Assembly: GCF_004519335.1 (NCBI RefSeq)
Contig: NZ_SOZD01000006.1
Location: 62,001-126,000, forward strand
DNA from: Jiella endophytica
GTDB lineage: Bacteria; Pseudomonadota; Alphaproteobacteria; Rhizobiales; Rhizobiaceae
Direction: 5' to 3'
DNA length: 64,000 nt
The notes below the pieces were generated by a model. It saw nothing but the letters and a program-made list of their open reading frames with translations. It made no database searches and had not been told where the DNA came from. A program made the translations under genes and the position numbers. Shown here piece after piece: positions 8,875 through 19,925 of this stretch. Position 1 is the first letter of the stretch; every line of letters starts with the position of its first letter.

Positions 8875-11292
8875 CTAGCGCGAGACGAAGCAGCTGCCGC
8901 CGGCGGATTTCAGGTCGCCGCACAGCCGGGCACCCTCTGTCCTCGAATCGACGGGAACACGGACGCGGTAATAGGTGCCCTTGCCCGGAATGTCGGCCGA
9001 CTGGATGACGACGTTGCGGCCGGCAATGACGCCGGCATAGCGCTGGCCGAGATTGCGCGACGAAGCTTCGGCGGCATCGCGCGAGGGCTGCGACGAGATC
9101 TGGACATAGTAGCCGTCATGCTCGGGTGCCGCCTCGCTCGCGGCCGGCGCCTGGTCGGTCGCCTGGCTCGGGGCCGGCTGGGGCTCGAGCGCCGCCGTCT
9201 GGATTGCATCAGGCTCGGCGGCCGGAGTCGGCGCCACTGGCGCGGCAGGGGCCGCGGCGGCCTGGCGCGGCGCCCCGGCAGGCGACGGGCGGAGCGTCGG
9301 CACGGGAATGTTCGGCGCCGGCACACCGGCGGTTTCCGCCGCTGCCGCGGCGGGTTCGGCCGCGGCCACGCCGGCGGTATCGCCGCTCGCCACCGCACCG
9401 ATGGTGCCGGCGGTCTGCTGCAGGTCGACCGGCCGTGCGGACGCTTCGATCAGCGGTCCGCGCGGGCGGCTTTCCTCGATCGTCTCGCCGGTGGCCGCAT
9501 CGCTGACGACCAGGGTGCCGTCGGAGCGGACCGAATAGGTCTTCGCCCGGCGCGGCGACAGGACGGCAATCGGCGAGGCCTCGCTATAGGCGTCGGCCGA
9601 GCGGTTGCCGGCATCGGCGGTCTCGGTCGGGCGCTCGGCGGCATTGGCGGAGCCGACGCCGAGTTCGACGCCCGGAAGGTCGGAGATCGGCGGATTGTCC
9701 GTCGGCAGGTCGATCGGCTCTTCCTGGGCGCTGACAAGCTCCTTCTGCTCGGGCGTCACCATCGCGTCGCCGCTCTTGACCCGGCTGTAGACCATCTTGT
9801 TCTGGTTCGGGATCTCGCGGCCGCCCGGGTTTTCCGGCTTCACCTTGACCGGATCGGGATCGGCCCTGACGACGAGGACGGAGCCGTCGCTGACGGTTCC
9901 CGGCCCGCTACCGAGGAAGACATAGGCGCCGCCGGCAGCCAGCATCAGCGCGAGGGCACCCAGGCCCGCGCCGACGAAACCGCTGCGCCGTGCAAAGCCG
10001 CGCGAGGCATAGGCAGCAGCAGGGCGCGGCATCTCGTCATACTCGACGCCGGCAGAGCCGAAATCGCCGTCGGATCCGAAGGAATCGGGCCATTCCGGCT
10101 CGTAGCCGTTGTCCGCCGGGGCTTCCTCGGCGGCCGCGGCAGCCTGCGGCGCTTCCTGCTTGATCGCCGCGAGCTCGCTGGCGATCAGCTCGTCGAAATC
10201 GTCGAAGACCTGCGAGGCGACGGCCTCCTCGGCGGCCACCGGCTGGCGGTCCGGCGCGAAGGCCTCGGCGTGATGGAACATCGTCTGGCGCGGATTGGCC
10301 GGCTCGGAGAGGCCGCGCAGGGCCTGCTCGAACTCCAGATCGAAACCCGCAAGCGCCGCCGCAGCGGCGGCCGGCTCGGCATGAGCGGCAGGCTGCTTCG
10401 GCGCCGGGGCCTTGGGAGCCGGGGTGGCGGCAGCCGGCTGAGCCTTCGGCGCGGGACGCTTCGGGGCCTCAGCCTGCGGAGCCGGCGCAGCAGCGGCCTG
10501 CTGGGGCTTCTGTGCCGATGCCTGCGGAGCCGGCACCGCCGCGGCCTGCTGAGGCCTCGGTGCGGGTGCCTGAGGAGCCGGCGCGGCCGCTACGGGCTGC
10601 GGCTTCGGTGCGGGACGGTGCGGGGCTTGTGCCTGCGGAGCCGGCGCAGCAACGGCCTGCTGGGGCTTTGGTGCGGGCGCGTGAGGAGCCGGCGCCGCGG
10701 CGGCCGGCTGAGGCTTCGGTGCGGGCGCTTGAGGAGCCGGCGCGGCCGCTACGGGCTGATCCTTCGGAGCGGCAGGCTGCGGCGCCTGAGCGACGGCAGC
10801 CTGTTGCGGCCTCGGCGCGGGGGCCTGCCGGGCCGGCGCGGCGGCGGCTGGCTGCGGCGCGGCAGCCTGCGGCTTGACCTCAGGCGCCTCGACAGATGCG
10901 AGATCGGCGGTCTCCTCGGCCAGCGCCGCCTCGAAGTCGGCAGCGGCGAGATCCAGCGCGTCGGACAGTTCCTGCGTGAGCGCCGCACTCATCATCTCCG
11001 ATTCGGAGAGGTCCTGGTGAGTCTCGGCCGGATCGGTGGCCGGCGCGCGGGGCGCAGCCGGCTCGACCTTGGCGGGAGCGGGCTTGGCGGCCACCTGCGG
11101 CCGGCTGTCGGCAAGGGGTTCCACGGCCTCGGGCGCAACCACATGGGGCTGGACGGTGGGTTTGCCGGGATGGGCGCCCGCCTGCAGCGGCGCCTCGAGA
11201 ATCCGCGCCAGCTCCTCGAAAGGGTCATCGAGTTCGGCGTCGAACGCCTGGCCGCCCGCACGGGCGGAACCGTTGAGGTCCCCCATCGACAT
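8875..11292 (-). CDS. SPOR domain-containing membrane protein with long Ala/Pro/Gln repeat region
   Basis: An 805-residue protein with an acidic cytoplasmic N-terminus, a very long Ala/Pro/Gln/Lys low-complexity region (about residues 135-305), one membrane helix (about 437-458, GLGALALMLAAGGAYVFLG), a periplasmic linker and a C-terminal SPOR domain (about 724-803, GYYVQISSQPSRDAAEASS...). SPOR domains bind denuded glycan strands at the septum. The ATG at 11292 has GGGGA 6-10 nt upstream; the longer frame to 11400 has no such site. In rhizobia a protein of this architecture also lies between argS and nagZ. The linker probably spans the periplasm. Confidence 0.9.
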   Translation of the reverse strand: MSMGDLNGSARAGGQAFDAELDDPFEELARILEAPLQAGAHPGKPTVQPHVVAPEAVEPLADSRPQVAAKPAPAKVEPAAPRAPATDPAETHQDLSESEMMSAALTQELSDALDLAAADFEAALAEETADLASVEAPEVKPQAAAPQPAAAAPARQAPAPRPQQAAVAQAPQPAAPKDQPVAAAPAPQAPAPKPQPAAAAPAPHAPAPKPQQAVAAPAPQAQAPHRPAPKPQPVAAAPAPQAPAPRPQQAAAVPAPQASAQKPQQAAAAPAPQAEAPKRPAPKAQPAAATPAPKAPAPKQPAAHAEPAAAAAALAGFDLEFEQALRGLSEPANPRQTMFHHAEAFAPDRQPVAAEEAVASQVFDDFDELIASELAAIKQEAPQAAAAAEEAPADNGYEPEWPDSFGSDGDFGSAGVEYDEMPRPAAAYASRGFARRSGFVGAGLGALALMLAAGGAYVFLGSGPGTVSDGSVLVVRADPDPVKVKPENPGGREIPNQNKMVYSRVKSGDAMVTPEQKELVSAQEEPIDLPTDNPPISDLPGVELGVGSANAAERPTETADAGNRSADAYSEASPIAVLSPRRAKTYSVRSDGTLVVSDAATGETIEESRPRGPLIEASARPVDLQQTAGTIGAVASGDTAGVAAAEPAAAAAETAGVPAPNIPVPTLRPSPAGAPRQAAAAPAAPVAPTPAAEPDAIQTAALEPQPAPSQATDQAPAASEAAPEHDGYYVQISSQPSRDAAEASSRNLGQRYAGVIAGRNVVIQSADIPGKGTYYRVRVPVDSRTEGARLCGDLKSAGGSCFVSR
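10380..10880 (-). repeat. Degenerate in-frame repeats in SPOR gene (Ala/Pro/Gln/Lys)
   Basis: Within the SPOR gene, units of roughly 13-18 codons recur, built around APAPQAPAPKPQ with variants (APAPHAPAPKPQ, APAPQAPAPRPQ, and units with HRPAPKPQ or KRPAPKAQ). At DNA level the segments around gcctgaggagccggcgc recur with few changes. This is a coding repeat, giving an extended flexible linker. It should be prone to length change by slippage or recombination and could be hard to assemble from short reads. Confidence 0.8.
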
Positions 11293-11377
11293 GAATATCC
11301 CCGCTCTTCCCCTCGTGAAGGCCCCATCCTCCACGGTTTCGATGGCTAGGCGAGGAAATTGGCCAAAGCGTGATGAC

Positions 11378-13123
11378 CTAGCGCATTTCATCCGGCGCAT
11401 CGGCGCCGATCAGATCGAGGCCGACATGGAGGACGGTCGCGACCGCTTTGACGAGTCCAAGCCTCGCAACGGATAGTTCTGGCTCAGCTTGGTTAACAAA
11501 GCGTAACTCGGGAAGATCCTTGCCGCGGTTGTATTGGGCATGAAAAGCCGCAGCGAGATCATTGAGATAGAAGGCAAGACGGTGGGGTTCCTTGGCCTCT
11601 GCCGCCTGGCCGATCAGCCGCGGGAACTCGGAGAGCTTGCGCAACAGGCCGACTTCGCCGACATCCGCCAGTCCCTCAAGCGCCGCGACGTCAACCTTGC
11701 CGTAAGCTGGAGTGGCGATCCCGGCTTCCCGCGCCTGGCGGAAGATCGCCGCCGACCGGGCATGGGCGTATTGCACGTAGAAGACCGGGTTGTCCTTCGA
11801 CTGCTCCGTCACCTTCTTGAAGTCGAAGTCCAGCGGCGCGTCGCTCTTTCTGTAGAGCATCATGAAGCGCACCGGATCGCGGCCGACCTCCTCCACCACC
11901 TCGGCGAGGGTGACGAAGTCGCCGGAGCGCTTCGACATCTTGACCGGCTCGCCGTCGCGATAGAGCTTGACCAGCTGGCAGAGCACGCAGTCGGCCCGCG
12001 CCGCACCGCCGGAGATCGCCCGCGCCACCGCTTCCAGCCGCTTGACGTAGCCGCCATGGTCGGCGCCGAGGACATAGATCATCTCGGAGAAGCCGCGCTC
12101 GTACTTGTCGCGGAAATAGGCGACGTCGGCGGCAAAATAGGTGTAGGCGCCATTCGACTTGACCAGCGGCCGGTCCTGGTCGTCGCCGACCTCGGTGGAC
12201 CTCAGCAGGGTCTGCTCGCGGTCTTCCCAATCCTCCGGCAGCTGGCCCTTCGGCGGCGGCAGCGTGCCCTGATAGACGAAGCCCTTGTCGCGCAGGTCGG
12301 CGATCGCCTCGGCGATCCTGCCGCCATCTTCGGCATGCAGCGTGCGTTCGGAAAAGAACACCTCGTGCTCGACGCCGAGCGCCTTCAGGTCGGAGCGGAT
12401 CATCGCCATCATCGCGTCGATCGCCCGATCCTTGACGATCGGCAGCCATTCGGCCTCGTCCTTGCCGACCAGCGTGTCGCCGAATTCCGCCGCCAGTGCC
12501 TCGCCGACCGGCTTGAGATAGTCGCCGGGATAGAGCCCCGCGGGGATCTCGCCGATCGCCTCGCCGAGGGCCTCGCGATAGCGCAGAAAGACCGAGCGGG
12601 CGAGAACGCCGACCTGCTCGCCGGCATCGTTGATGTAGTATTCCCGGGTGACGTCGTCGCCGGCGAAGGCGAGCAGCCGGGCGATGACGTCGCCGACGAC
12701 GGCGCCGCGGGTATGGCCGACATGCATCGGGCCGGTCGGGTTGGCCGAGACATATTCGACATTGACCTTGCGGCCGGTGGGCGCCCCGCGGCCGTAGTCG
12801 AGGCCGGCATGGAGCAGCGTCGCGAGATGCGCCGTCCAGAAGGCCGGCGAGAGCGTCATGTTGATGAAGCCCGGCCCGGCGATGGCGACCGTCGCGACAT
12901 CCGGGTCGGCGCCAAGCGCCGCGGCGATTTTCTCGGCGAGATCGCGGGGTTTCATGCCGAAGGGCTTGGCCAGCACCATCGCCGCATTGGTCGCGAGATC
13001 GCCATGGGCCGCATCGCGGGGCGGTTCGACCGTGACGCGGGAGAGATCGATTTCTTCGCCAGCGGGGACAAGAGGTTGCACCGCTTGCTTCACCCGATTC
13101 TCGAAGTCGGCAAAGACGTTCAT
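11378..13123 (-). CDS. argS: Arginyl-tRNA synthetase
   Basis: A class I aminoacyl-tRNA synthetase of 581 residues that charges tRNA-Arg. It has the N-terminal Add-1 domain, the HIGH-type motif as [14 protein letters not shown] (about residues 130-143), and the KMSKR motif [11 protein letters not shown], followed by the helical DALR anticodon-binding domain at the C-terminus. Length is normal. It lies between dgt and the SPOR gene on the same strand, as in rhizobial genomes. Confidence 0.97.
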   Translation of the reverse strand: MNVFADFENRVKQAVQPLVPAGEEIDLSRVTVEPPRDAAHGDLATNAAMVLAKPFGMKPRDLAEKIAAALGADPDVATVAIAGPGFINMTLSPAFWTAHLATLLHAGLDYGRGAPTGRKVNVEYVSANPTGPMHVGHTRGAVVGDVIARLLAFAGDDVTREYYINDAGEQVGVLARSVFLRYREALGEAIGEIPAGLYPGDYLKPVGEALAAEFGDTLVGKDEAEWLPIVKDRAIDAMMAMIRSDLKALGVEHEVFFSERTLHAEDGGRIAEAIADLRDKGFVYQGTLPPPKGQLPEDWEDREQTLLRSTEVGDDQDRPLVKSNGAYTYFAADVAYFRDKYERGFSEMIYVLGADHGGYVKRLEAVARAISGGAARADCVLCQLVKLYRDGEPVKMSKRSGDFVTLAEVVEEVGRDPVRFMMLYRKSDAPLDFDFKKVTEQSKDNPVFYVQYAHARSAAIFRQAREAGIATPAYGKVDVAALEGLADVGEVGLLRKLSEFPRLIGQAAEAKEPHRLAFYLNDLAAAFHAQYNRGKDLPELRFVNQAEPELSVARLGLVKAVATVLHVGLDLIGADAPDEMR

Positions 13124-13228
13124 CGATCAATCCTCTGGGCGGCCCGCGGCCGTTGCGGCCGCCCGCCCTACGGTTCCGGCGAGCCGCGCCTTGCGGGCTC
13201 TCTCGTGGCAAGATGGTGGGCCCGGCGG

Positions 13229-14458
13229 CTAGCGCAATTGCGGCACGGCGTCAAACAGGCGCTGATATTCGCCGATGGCATAAGTGTCGGTCATGCCGGA
13301 GAGGTAGTCGGCGATGCGCCGCATCAGCCTGTCCTCGGAGAGGTCCGCCAGCCCGGCCGACCAGTCCCGCGGCATCAGTTCCGGCCGCTCGGCGAACCGG
13401 TCGAACAGCGCCTCGACCACCCGCTCGGCCTCGAGCATCACCCGCATCACGCTGTCGCAGCGATAGAGCCGGGTGAACAGGAACCGCCGGGTCTGGGTCA
13501 CCGCCGCCTCCATGTCGGGCGAAAAGCGGATGATCTGCCGGCCGGCATCGCGGACGTCGTCGGCACTTTGCGGGCCGATCTCGGCGAGCCCCTTCGCGGT
13601 CGCCCTGATGACGTCCTCGACGAGGCGGGTGATGTGCCGCCGCATGATCTCGTGGATCGTCCGGGACGGGTCCAGGCCGGGATATTTCGTCCTGACTTCA
13701 CGAAGGATCGAACCGGCGAGGTCGAGCTCCTCGATATCGGACAGCGCGATCAGCCCGGCGCGCAGGCCGTCGTCGAGATCGTGGGTGTTGTAGGCGATGT
13801 CGTCGGAAATCGCCGCGGCCTGGGCCTCGAGATCGGCGAAGCGGCCGAGCCCGAGCGGCATCTGGGCGTCGAAGTCGAGGATCGGCCTCGGCACCGGATG
13901 GCCCTCGCCGCCTTCGCCAACGGCGTGCGGGCCGGTCAGCGGGCCATTGTGCTTGACCAGCCCCTCCAGCGTCTCGAACGAGAGGTTCAGCCCGTCGAAC
14001 TCGGCGTAGCGGCTTTCGAGGGCGGTGACGATCCGCAGCGACTGGGCATTGTGGTCGAAGCCGCCATAGGCGCTCATGCGCCGGTCGAGCGCCCGCTCGC
14101 CGGCATGGCCAAAGGGCGTGTGGCCGAAGTCGTGGACCAGCGCGACCGCCTCGGTCAGGTCCTCGTCGAGACTGAAGGCCCTGGCGAGCGCCCGGGCGAT
14201 CTGCGAGACCTCGATCGTATGGGTCAGGCGGGTGCGGTAGGTGTCGCCCTCATAGGGCACGAAGACCTGTGTCTTGTGCTTCAGCCGGCGGAAGGCGGCG
14301 GAATGGACGATGCGGTCGCGGTCGCGCTGGAAGGGCGTGCGGGTCGGGCTCGACGATTCGGCAAAGAGGCGGCCGCGCGAGGCCGCCGGATCCTCGGCAA
14401 ACGCCGCCCGGCCGGACTGGCCTGCGGCAAGCGCGAATGCGTCTTCCGGCATGACCAT
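13229..14458 (-). CDS. dgt: Deoxyguanosinetriphosphate triphosphohydrolase-like protein
   Basis: A 409-residue HD-domain dNTP triphosphohydrolase that hydrolyses dNTPs to deoxynucleosides and triphosphate. The metal-binding HD signature is seen as [15 protein letters not shown] and [14 protein letters not shown] (about residues 75-125), with a later D in [13 protein letters not shown]. The ATG at 14458 has AGAAGGG 8 nt upstream; a second ATG lies two codons in. It belongs to the short Dgt type common in alphaproteobacteria. It is divergent from erpA. Confidence 0.93.
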   Translation of the reverse strand: MVMPEDAFALAAGQSGRAAFAEDPAASRGRLFAESSSPTRTPFQRDRDRIVHSAAFRRLKHKTQVFVPYEGDTYRTRLTHTIEVSQIARALARAFSLDEDLTEAVALVHDFGHTPFGHAGERALDRRMSAYGGFDHNAQSLRIVTALESRYAEFDGLNLSFETLEGLVKHNGPLTGPHAVGEGGEGHPVPRPILDFDAQMPLGLGRFADLEAQAAAISDDIAYNTHDLDDGLRAGLIALSDIEELDLAGSILREVRTKYPGLDPSRTIHEIMRRHITRLVEDVIRATAKGLAEIGPQSADDVRDAGRQIIRFSPDMEAAVTQTRRFLFTRLYRCDSVMRVMLEAERVVEALFDRFAERPELMPRDWSAGLADLSEDRLMRRIADYLSGMTDTYAIGEYQRLFDAVPQLR

Positions 14459-14556
14459 GGATCGAGCCCTTCTGCCCTCCTCCGGCCCGCTGGAGTGCCA
14501 GCGTGGGTGATTGACCGGTCGCTTCCGCGTCCATAACTAATGGGCTTCAAACGAAC

Positions 14557-14598
14557 AAGGAGCGGCACGGGCGGCGACGCCGTGCCGACGATCAGATG
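14557..14598 (+). promoter_or_regulatory. Shine-Dalgarno separated from the erpA start by a GNRA hairpin
   Basis: The only good ribosome-binding site upstream of erpA, AAGGAG at 14557-14562, is 33 nt from the ATG, too far for normal initiation. Between them, 14563-14587 can fold into a stable hairpin: CGGCAC pairs with GTGCCG, one G is bulged, GGCG pairs with CGCC, and the loop is the GNRA-type tetraloop GCGA. Eight nt separate the hairpin from the ATG at 14596. With the hairpin folded, the effective distance from site to start becomes the optimal 8 nt. No in-frame ATG, GTG or TTG lies closer to the AAGGAG. The pairing is read from the sequence; the function is inferred. Confidence 0.6.
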
Positions 14599-14937
14599 AG
14601 CGAGACACTCTCGAAGCCGGTGGTCCTTTCGGACAGTGCGGTCAGGCGCATCTCCTCGATCCTGTCGAAGTCGGAAGGCAGCCCAAGCCTGCGCATTTCC
14701 GTCGAGGGCGGCGGCTGCTCGGGCTTTTCCTACAAATACGACCTCACCAGCGATCGCGAGGAGGACGACCTCGTCATCGAGAAGGACGGCGCGCGCGTCG
14801 TCGTCGATCCGGTCTCGCTGGTCTATCTCGAAGGCTCGGTGGTGGATTTCGTCGACGACCTCATGGGCCAGTCCTTCCAGATCCGCAATCCGAACGCCGT
14901 CGCGTCCTGCGGCTGCGGCACGTCCTTCTCGGTCTGA
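14596..14937 (+). CDS. erpA: Iron-sulfur cluster insertion protein ErpA (A-type carrier)
   Basis: A 113-residue A-type Fe-S carrier that delivers clusters to apoproteins. The three cluster-binding cysteines occupy the family positions: one in EGGGCSGFSYKY and two in the C-terminal ASCGCGTSFSV. Length is standard. It is divergent from dgt and followed after 8 bp by xthA, forming a short operon. The initiation region has an unusual hairpin between ribosome-binding site and start, described separately. Confidence 0.95.
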   Translation: MSETLSKPVVLSDSAVRRISSILSKSEGSPSLRISVEGGGCSGFSYKYDLTSDREEDDLVIEKDGARVVVDPVSLVYLEGSVVDFVDDLMGQSFQIRNPNAVASCGCGTSFSV

Positions 14938-14945
14938 CCGCACCG

Positions 14946-15728
14946 ATGCTGATCGCCACCTGGAACATCAACGGCGTCAAGGCGCGCCTCGACGCACTCA
15001 CCGCCTGGCTCGAGGCGGCGTCGCCCGACATCGCCTGCCTGCAGGAGATCAAGAGCCAGGACGAGACCTTCCCGCGGGCGGCGATCGAGGCGCTCGGTTA
15101 TCATGTCGAGACGCATGGCCAGAAGGGCTTCAACGGCGTCGCGCTGCTGTCCAAGGAGAAGCCCGCCTCGGTCATGCGCGGCCTGCCGGGCAACGATACC
15201 GACGAGCATGCCCGCTATATCGAGGGGGTATGGGAGGTCGGCGGCCGGCGGCTTCGGGTCGCCTCGATCTATCTGCCCAACGGCAATCCGCTCGGCACCG
15301 AGAAATTTCCCTACAAGCTCGCCTGGATGGAGCGGCTGATCGCCCATGCGGCAACGCTGCTCGAAGCGGAGGACGACCTCGTCCTCGCTGGCGACTACAA
15401 CGTCATCCCGATGCCGGTCGACGCGGCGAATCCGGAGGCCTGGCTCGGCGACGCGCTGTTCCAGCCGGAAAGCCGCGGCGCGCTGCGGCGGCTGGTCAAT
15501 CTCGGCCTGACCGACGCGCTGCGCGCCACCACCGACCAGCCAAAGACCTATACCTTCTGGGATTATCAGGCCGGTGCCTGGCAGAAGAATGCCGGCATCC
15601 GCATCGACCATCTGCTGGTCTCGCCGGAAGTCCAGGACCGGCTGGTCTCGGTCGGCATCGACAAGCATGTCCGCGGCTGGGAGAAGCCGTCGGACCACGT
15701 GCCCGTGCTGATCCAGCTCGCCGCCTGA
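14946..15728 (+). CDS. xthA: Exodeoxyribonuclease III
   Basis: An AP endonuclease / 3'-5' exonuclease of 260 residues for base excision repair. EEP-fold motifs are all visible: ATWNINGVKAR (N-terminus), LQEIKSQDE with the catalytic Glu, GDYNVIP, and the C-terminal RIDHLLVSPE and SDHVPVLIQL. It is co-directional with erpA (8 bp gap), and convergent with exoR. Confidence 0.95.
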   Translation: MLIATWNINGVKARLDALTAWLEAASPDIACLQEIKSQDETFPRAAIEALGYHVETHGQKGFNGVALLSKEKPASVMRGLPGNDTDEHARYIEGVWEVGGRRLRVASIYLPNGNPLGTEKFPYKLAWMERLIAHAATLLEAEDDLVLAGDYNVIPMPVDAANPEAWLGDALFQPESRGALRRLVNLGLTDALRATTDQPKTYTFWDYQAGAWQKNAGIRIDHLLVSPEVQDRLVSVGIDKHVRGWEKPSDHVPVLIQLAA

Positions 15729-15791
15729 CGAGCCGGCGGGCACCCTGCCCGGCCAACTGACGTCCCTGCCCGGCAGCCAGATGGGGGCCGG

Positions 15792-16620
15792 TCAGTTCTT
15801 GGCGCTCACCACCGACTGGCTGGCCGGCACTTCGGTGTGCTGGTCGGCATAGGCGAGCGCCTCGCGCCTGGTATCCTCGCTGGCGACCGAAAAGGTCTCT
15901 TCCTGCAGCGGCCGGATCCACTGCTGGTCGCTCGGACCCGCCTGGCGCAGCGCCAGAGTCAGCATGGCGAGCCCGCGGACCGGCTCCGGCCGCAGCGAAA
16001 TCTTCTTGCCGTCGAACAGCAGGTAGCCGAGCAGCGCCTTGGCGCCGACATGGCCCTTTTCCGCCGCGAGATTGAGCCAGCGGGCCGCCTGGCGGGGATT
16101 GGCGCGGCCGCCATCGCCATAGAGCAGCATCCGGCCGAGTTCGAACTGCGCCTTGGCGTCGCCGAAGAACGAGGCGGCATGGAAATAGAACTGCCGCGCC
16201 CGCGGCAGATCGACCGTCACCGGGCTGTTCGGAATGCCGACCCTCAGATAGTCGGCAAGCGCCACGACGGCGCTCGCGACATAGGCGGCATTCGAATAGC
16301 TGCCGTTCTCGTCCTCCTGGTCGCGGACGATCTGCTCGAAGATCTTGAACGCCTCATAGTCGTTCTCGGGCACCCCGTCGCCCTCGGCATACATCTTGCC
16401 GAGCTTCCAGCGAGCGCCGGGATGGCCCTTGTCGGCGGCATAGCGCAGCGCCTCGAAGGCCTCGAGCTTCTCGCCGCGCTGATAGGCCTTGAAGCCGAAG
16501 GAAAACAGCTCCAGCGGCCCGGCGTCGGGATTGACCTGGGCGTCGGGATCAAGCGCCAGGCTCCCCTGTCCCGCAGCCAGGACAACGGCGGAGGCGACGA
16601 CGCAAACCGAAAGGATGCGC

Positions 16621-16634
<14 letters not shown>
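15792..16634 (-). CDS. exoR: ExoR-like periplasmic Sel1-repeat regulator
   Basis: A 280-residue secreted protein with a signal peptide (hydrophobic stretch ending near [10 protein letters not shown]) and Sel1/TPR-like repeats, e.g. [53 protein letters not shown]. The central block [20 protein letters not shown] and the WIRPLQEE end closely match my memory of Sinorhizobium ExoR, the periplasmic inhibitor of the ExoS-ChvI two-component system controlling exopolysaccharide and motility. I prefer the ATG at 16634; one at 16652 is also in frame. Either start lies inside the ilvD end, so exoR is probably co-transcribed with ilvD. Confidence 0.85.
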
Positions 16635-18345
<1,711 letters not shown>

Positions 18346-18540
18346 GCACTCCCCCTCGTCATTGAGCCGAATCCTCCGCCGAGAGTTCGACTACGGATCG
18401 AGGTGACGGTGTTTTGTGGCGGCAACGGGGCACCTGATCCGTCCCCGCGACTATAGCCGATGCAACGATGCAATAGTGTTGCCCCGCAAGCACAGCCGAT
18501 TTTTCGCAGAAAAGTGACGGAACCTTTTGGCCGCACACGA

Positions 18541-18570
18541 AAAAGGCGCGCCGTGAAAGGCGCGCCTTTT
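18541..18570 (-). terminator. Perfect 12-bp stem intrinsic terminator of the FadL-like gene
   Basis: AAAAGGCGCGCC at 18541-18552 and GGCGCGCCTTTT at 18559-18570 form a perfect 12-bp stem with a 6-nt loop, with A/T ends on both sides so that it works in either direction. It lies 50-80 nt beyond the stop of the minus-strand FadL-like gene (18621), so it most likely ends that transcript. It also insulates ilvD from it. Confidence 0.85.
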
Positions 18571-18620
18571 GTCGATGAAGCTTATCTGAAACTTGCGGCT
18601 GCGGGGCAACCTCTCCTGGA

Positions 18621-19925
18621 TCAGAAGGTGAGCCGGAGCGATGCGTTGAGACCGTAGACGAAATCGTCGCCGACGGTCGCATTGTAGTAGCTGTCCTCGG
18701 CGATCGACTGGCTGCCGTCGGTCCAGTAGCCGACGAGGCCGCCGAAGCGCAGGTCGGCCATCTTGTTCGGCTTGAAGGAGACGCCGCCGGACAGGGTGTA
18801 GATGTCGGTATAGGTGGTCTCCGCGCCGGTCGAGACGCCGCGATCGTAGCCGAGCGCGACAGCGCCGGAGATCTCGTCGTTGAAGGCATGGCCGACGCCG
18901 ATCGACGCGGTGTAGCCGTCGCGCCAGTGATAGGGCGCATAGGAGGAGGTGGTGCCGATCAGCGGGCTGGAAATCGTCAGCACCGAAGCCTCGTTGGTCG
19001 ACCAGTCGGTCCAGCGGAACGAGCCGAGCAGCAGCCAGCCGGGCGCGACGCCGGTCTGCGCCTTGATCTCCACCGACTGCGGGCTGATCGCCTCGCTAAG
19101 GAAGGAATCGACCGGGACCACCGTGCCTGCCGGCAGCGTCGGCGCCAGCGAGGAGAGGATCGTCACCGTGCCGTCGCCGGAAATGTCGTCGTGCTTGACC
19201 TCGGAGCGGTACATCGCCTGAACGCGCAGGGCGTATTCCGGGATCTCGTAGGCGGCGCCGATGCGGAAACCGGTCTTGTAGTCGCCGTCGCTCTCGACAT
19301 CGATGCGGCTGGTCACCGCGGCGATCGGCACACCGGGCGCCGCATAGCGGGTACCGAGGCTGGTGCCCTCGAAGTGGAAGTCCTCGACGAAGACGCCGCC
19401 GAGCAGGCTGTACCGGCCCGATTCGGCAGCGTAGCTCACGCGGCAGGTGAGACCGAGTTCGGTGGAGTCGAAGGCGAGCCGCTGGGTCTGCGAGACCGCG
19501 GTGGTCGTCGCACCGAAGATGTCCGTCCGCGCGGCGGTCGAGGTGCCGACGGGAAGGCCGGTGGAAAGGCCGCTGACCTGCGCCGGCAGCGCTCCGCCCG
19601 GAAGATCGGAATAGTCGGACTCACCGGCAAACGATTCGGTCGCGGTTCCCGCGCAGCCGACGGTGTCGTTGCCGAGCGACAAAGCATAGTTCGGCACGAC
19701 ATAGTCGCCGGTGTAGTCGCCGCCATCGACGTCGACGCCGTTGATCGAGGTGAAGCCGCGCTGCGGGCTGATATAGGTCAGGCTGGCGCGCGTATTGACG
19801 GTGCCCTGCTCGAACAGGATGTCGGTGTCGGCGGTGCCGCGCTGGAAGCCTCCGGCGAGCGCCCCGGTGCTGCAGCTGAGCGCGACGACGGTGGCGACCG
19901 ACAGGCTCTTCCGATTGAATGTCAT
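18621..19925 (-). CDS. FadL/OmpP1/TodX-family outer-membrane protein
   Basis: A 434-residue beta-barrel precursor. It has a signal peptide (RKSLSVATVVALSCSTGALA), then GGFQRGTADTDILFEQG, typical of rhizobial FadL-like proteins, alternating hydrophobic beta strands and a C-terminal aromatic residue (SLRLTF). FadL proteins import long-chain fatty acids or other hydrophobic compounds. The start is the ATG at 19925 because GGGGGGA just upstream is its ribosome-binding site; the ATG at 19937 would use that site as codons. It is monocistronic: a 490-bp region lies upstream and a strong terminator downstream. Substrate is not known. Confidence 0.82.
   Translation of the reverse strand: MTFNRKSLSVATVVALSCSTGALAGGFQRGTADTDILFEQGTVNTRASLTYISPQRGFTSINGVDVDGGDYTGDYVVPNYALSLGNDTVGCAGTATESFAGESDYSDLPGGALPAQVSGLSTGLPVGTSTAARTDIFGATTTAVSQTQRLAFDSTELGLTCRVSYAAESGRYSLLGGVFVEDFHFEGTSLGTRYAAPGVPIAAVTSRIDVESDGDYKTGFRIGAAYEIPEYALRVQAMYRSEVKHDDISGDGTVTILSSLAPTLPAGTVVPVDSFLSEAISPQSVEIKAQTGVAPGWLLLGSFRWTDWSTNEASVLTISSPLIGTTSSYAPYHWRDGYTASIGVGHAFNDEISGAVALGYDRGVSTGAETTYTDIYTLSGGVSFKPNKMADLRFGGLVGYWTDGSQSIAEDSYYNATVGDDFVYGLNASLRLTF

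Noticed and set aside
10380-10880. Regularly spaced similar units, considered as a CRISPR array or minisatellite
   Set aside because: Units are in frame, degenerate, without unique spacers, and encode a Pro/Ala linker.
8743-11349. 868-codon plus-strand frame with Arg/Gly/Leu-rich repeats opposite the SPOR gene
   Set aside because: It mirrors the Ala/Pro repeats of the real gene; no start context or domain is seen.
11534-14536. 1000-codon open frame on the plus strand opposite argS and dgt
   Set aside because: It is antisense to two clearly conserved genes and its translation is Arg/Gly/Asp/Val/His-rich without motifs, the usual shadow of high-GC coding DNA.
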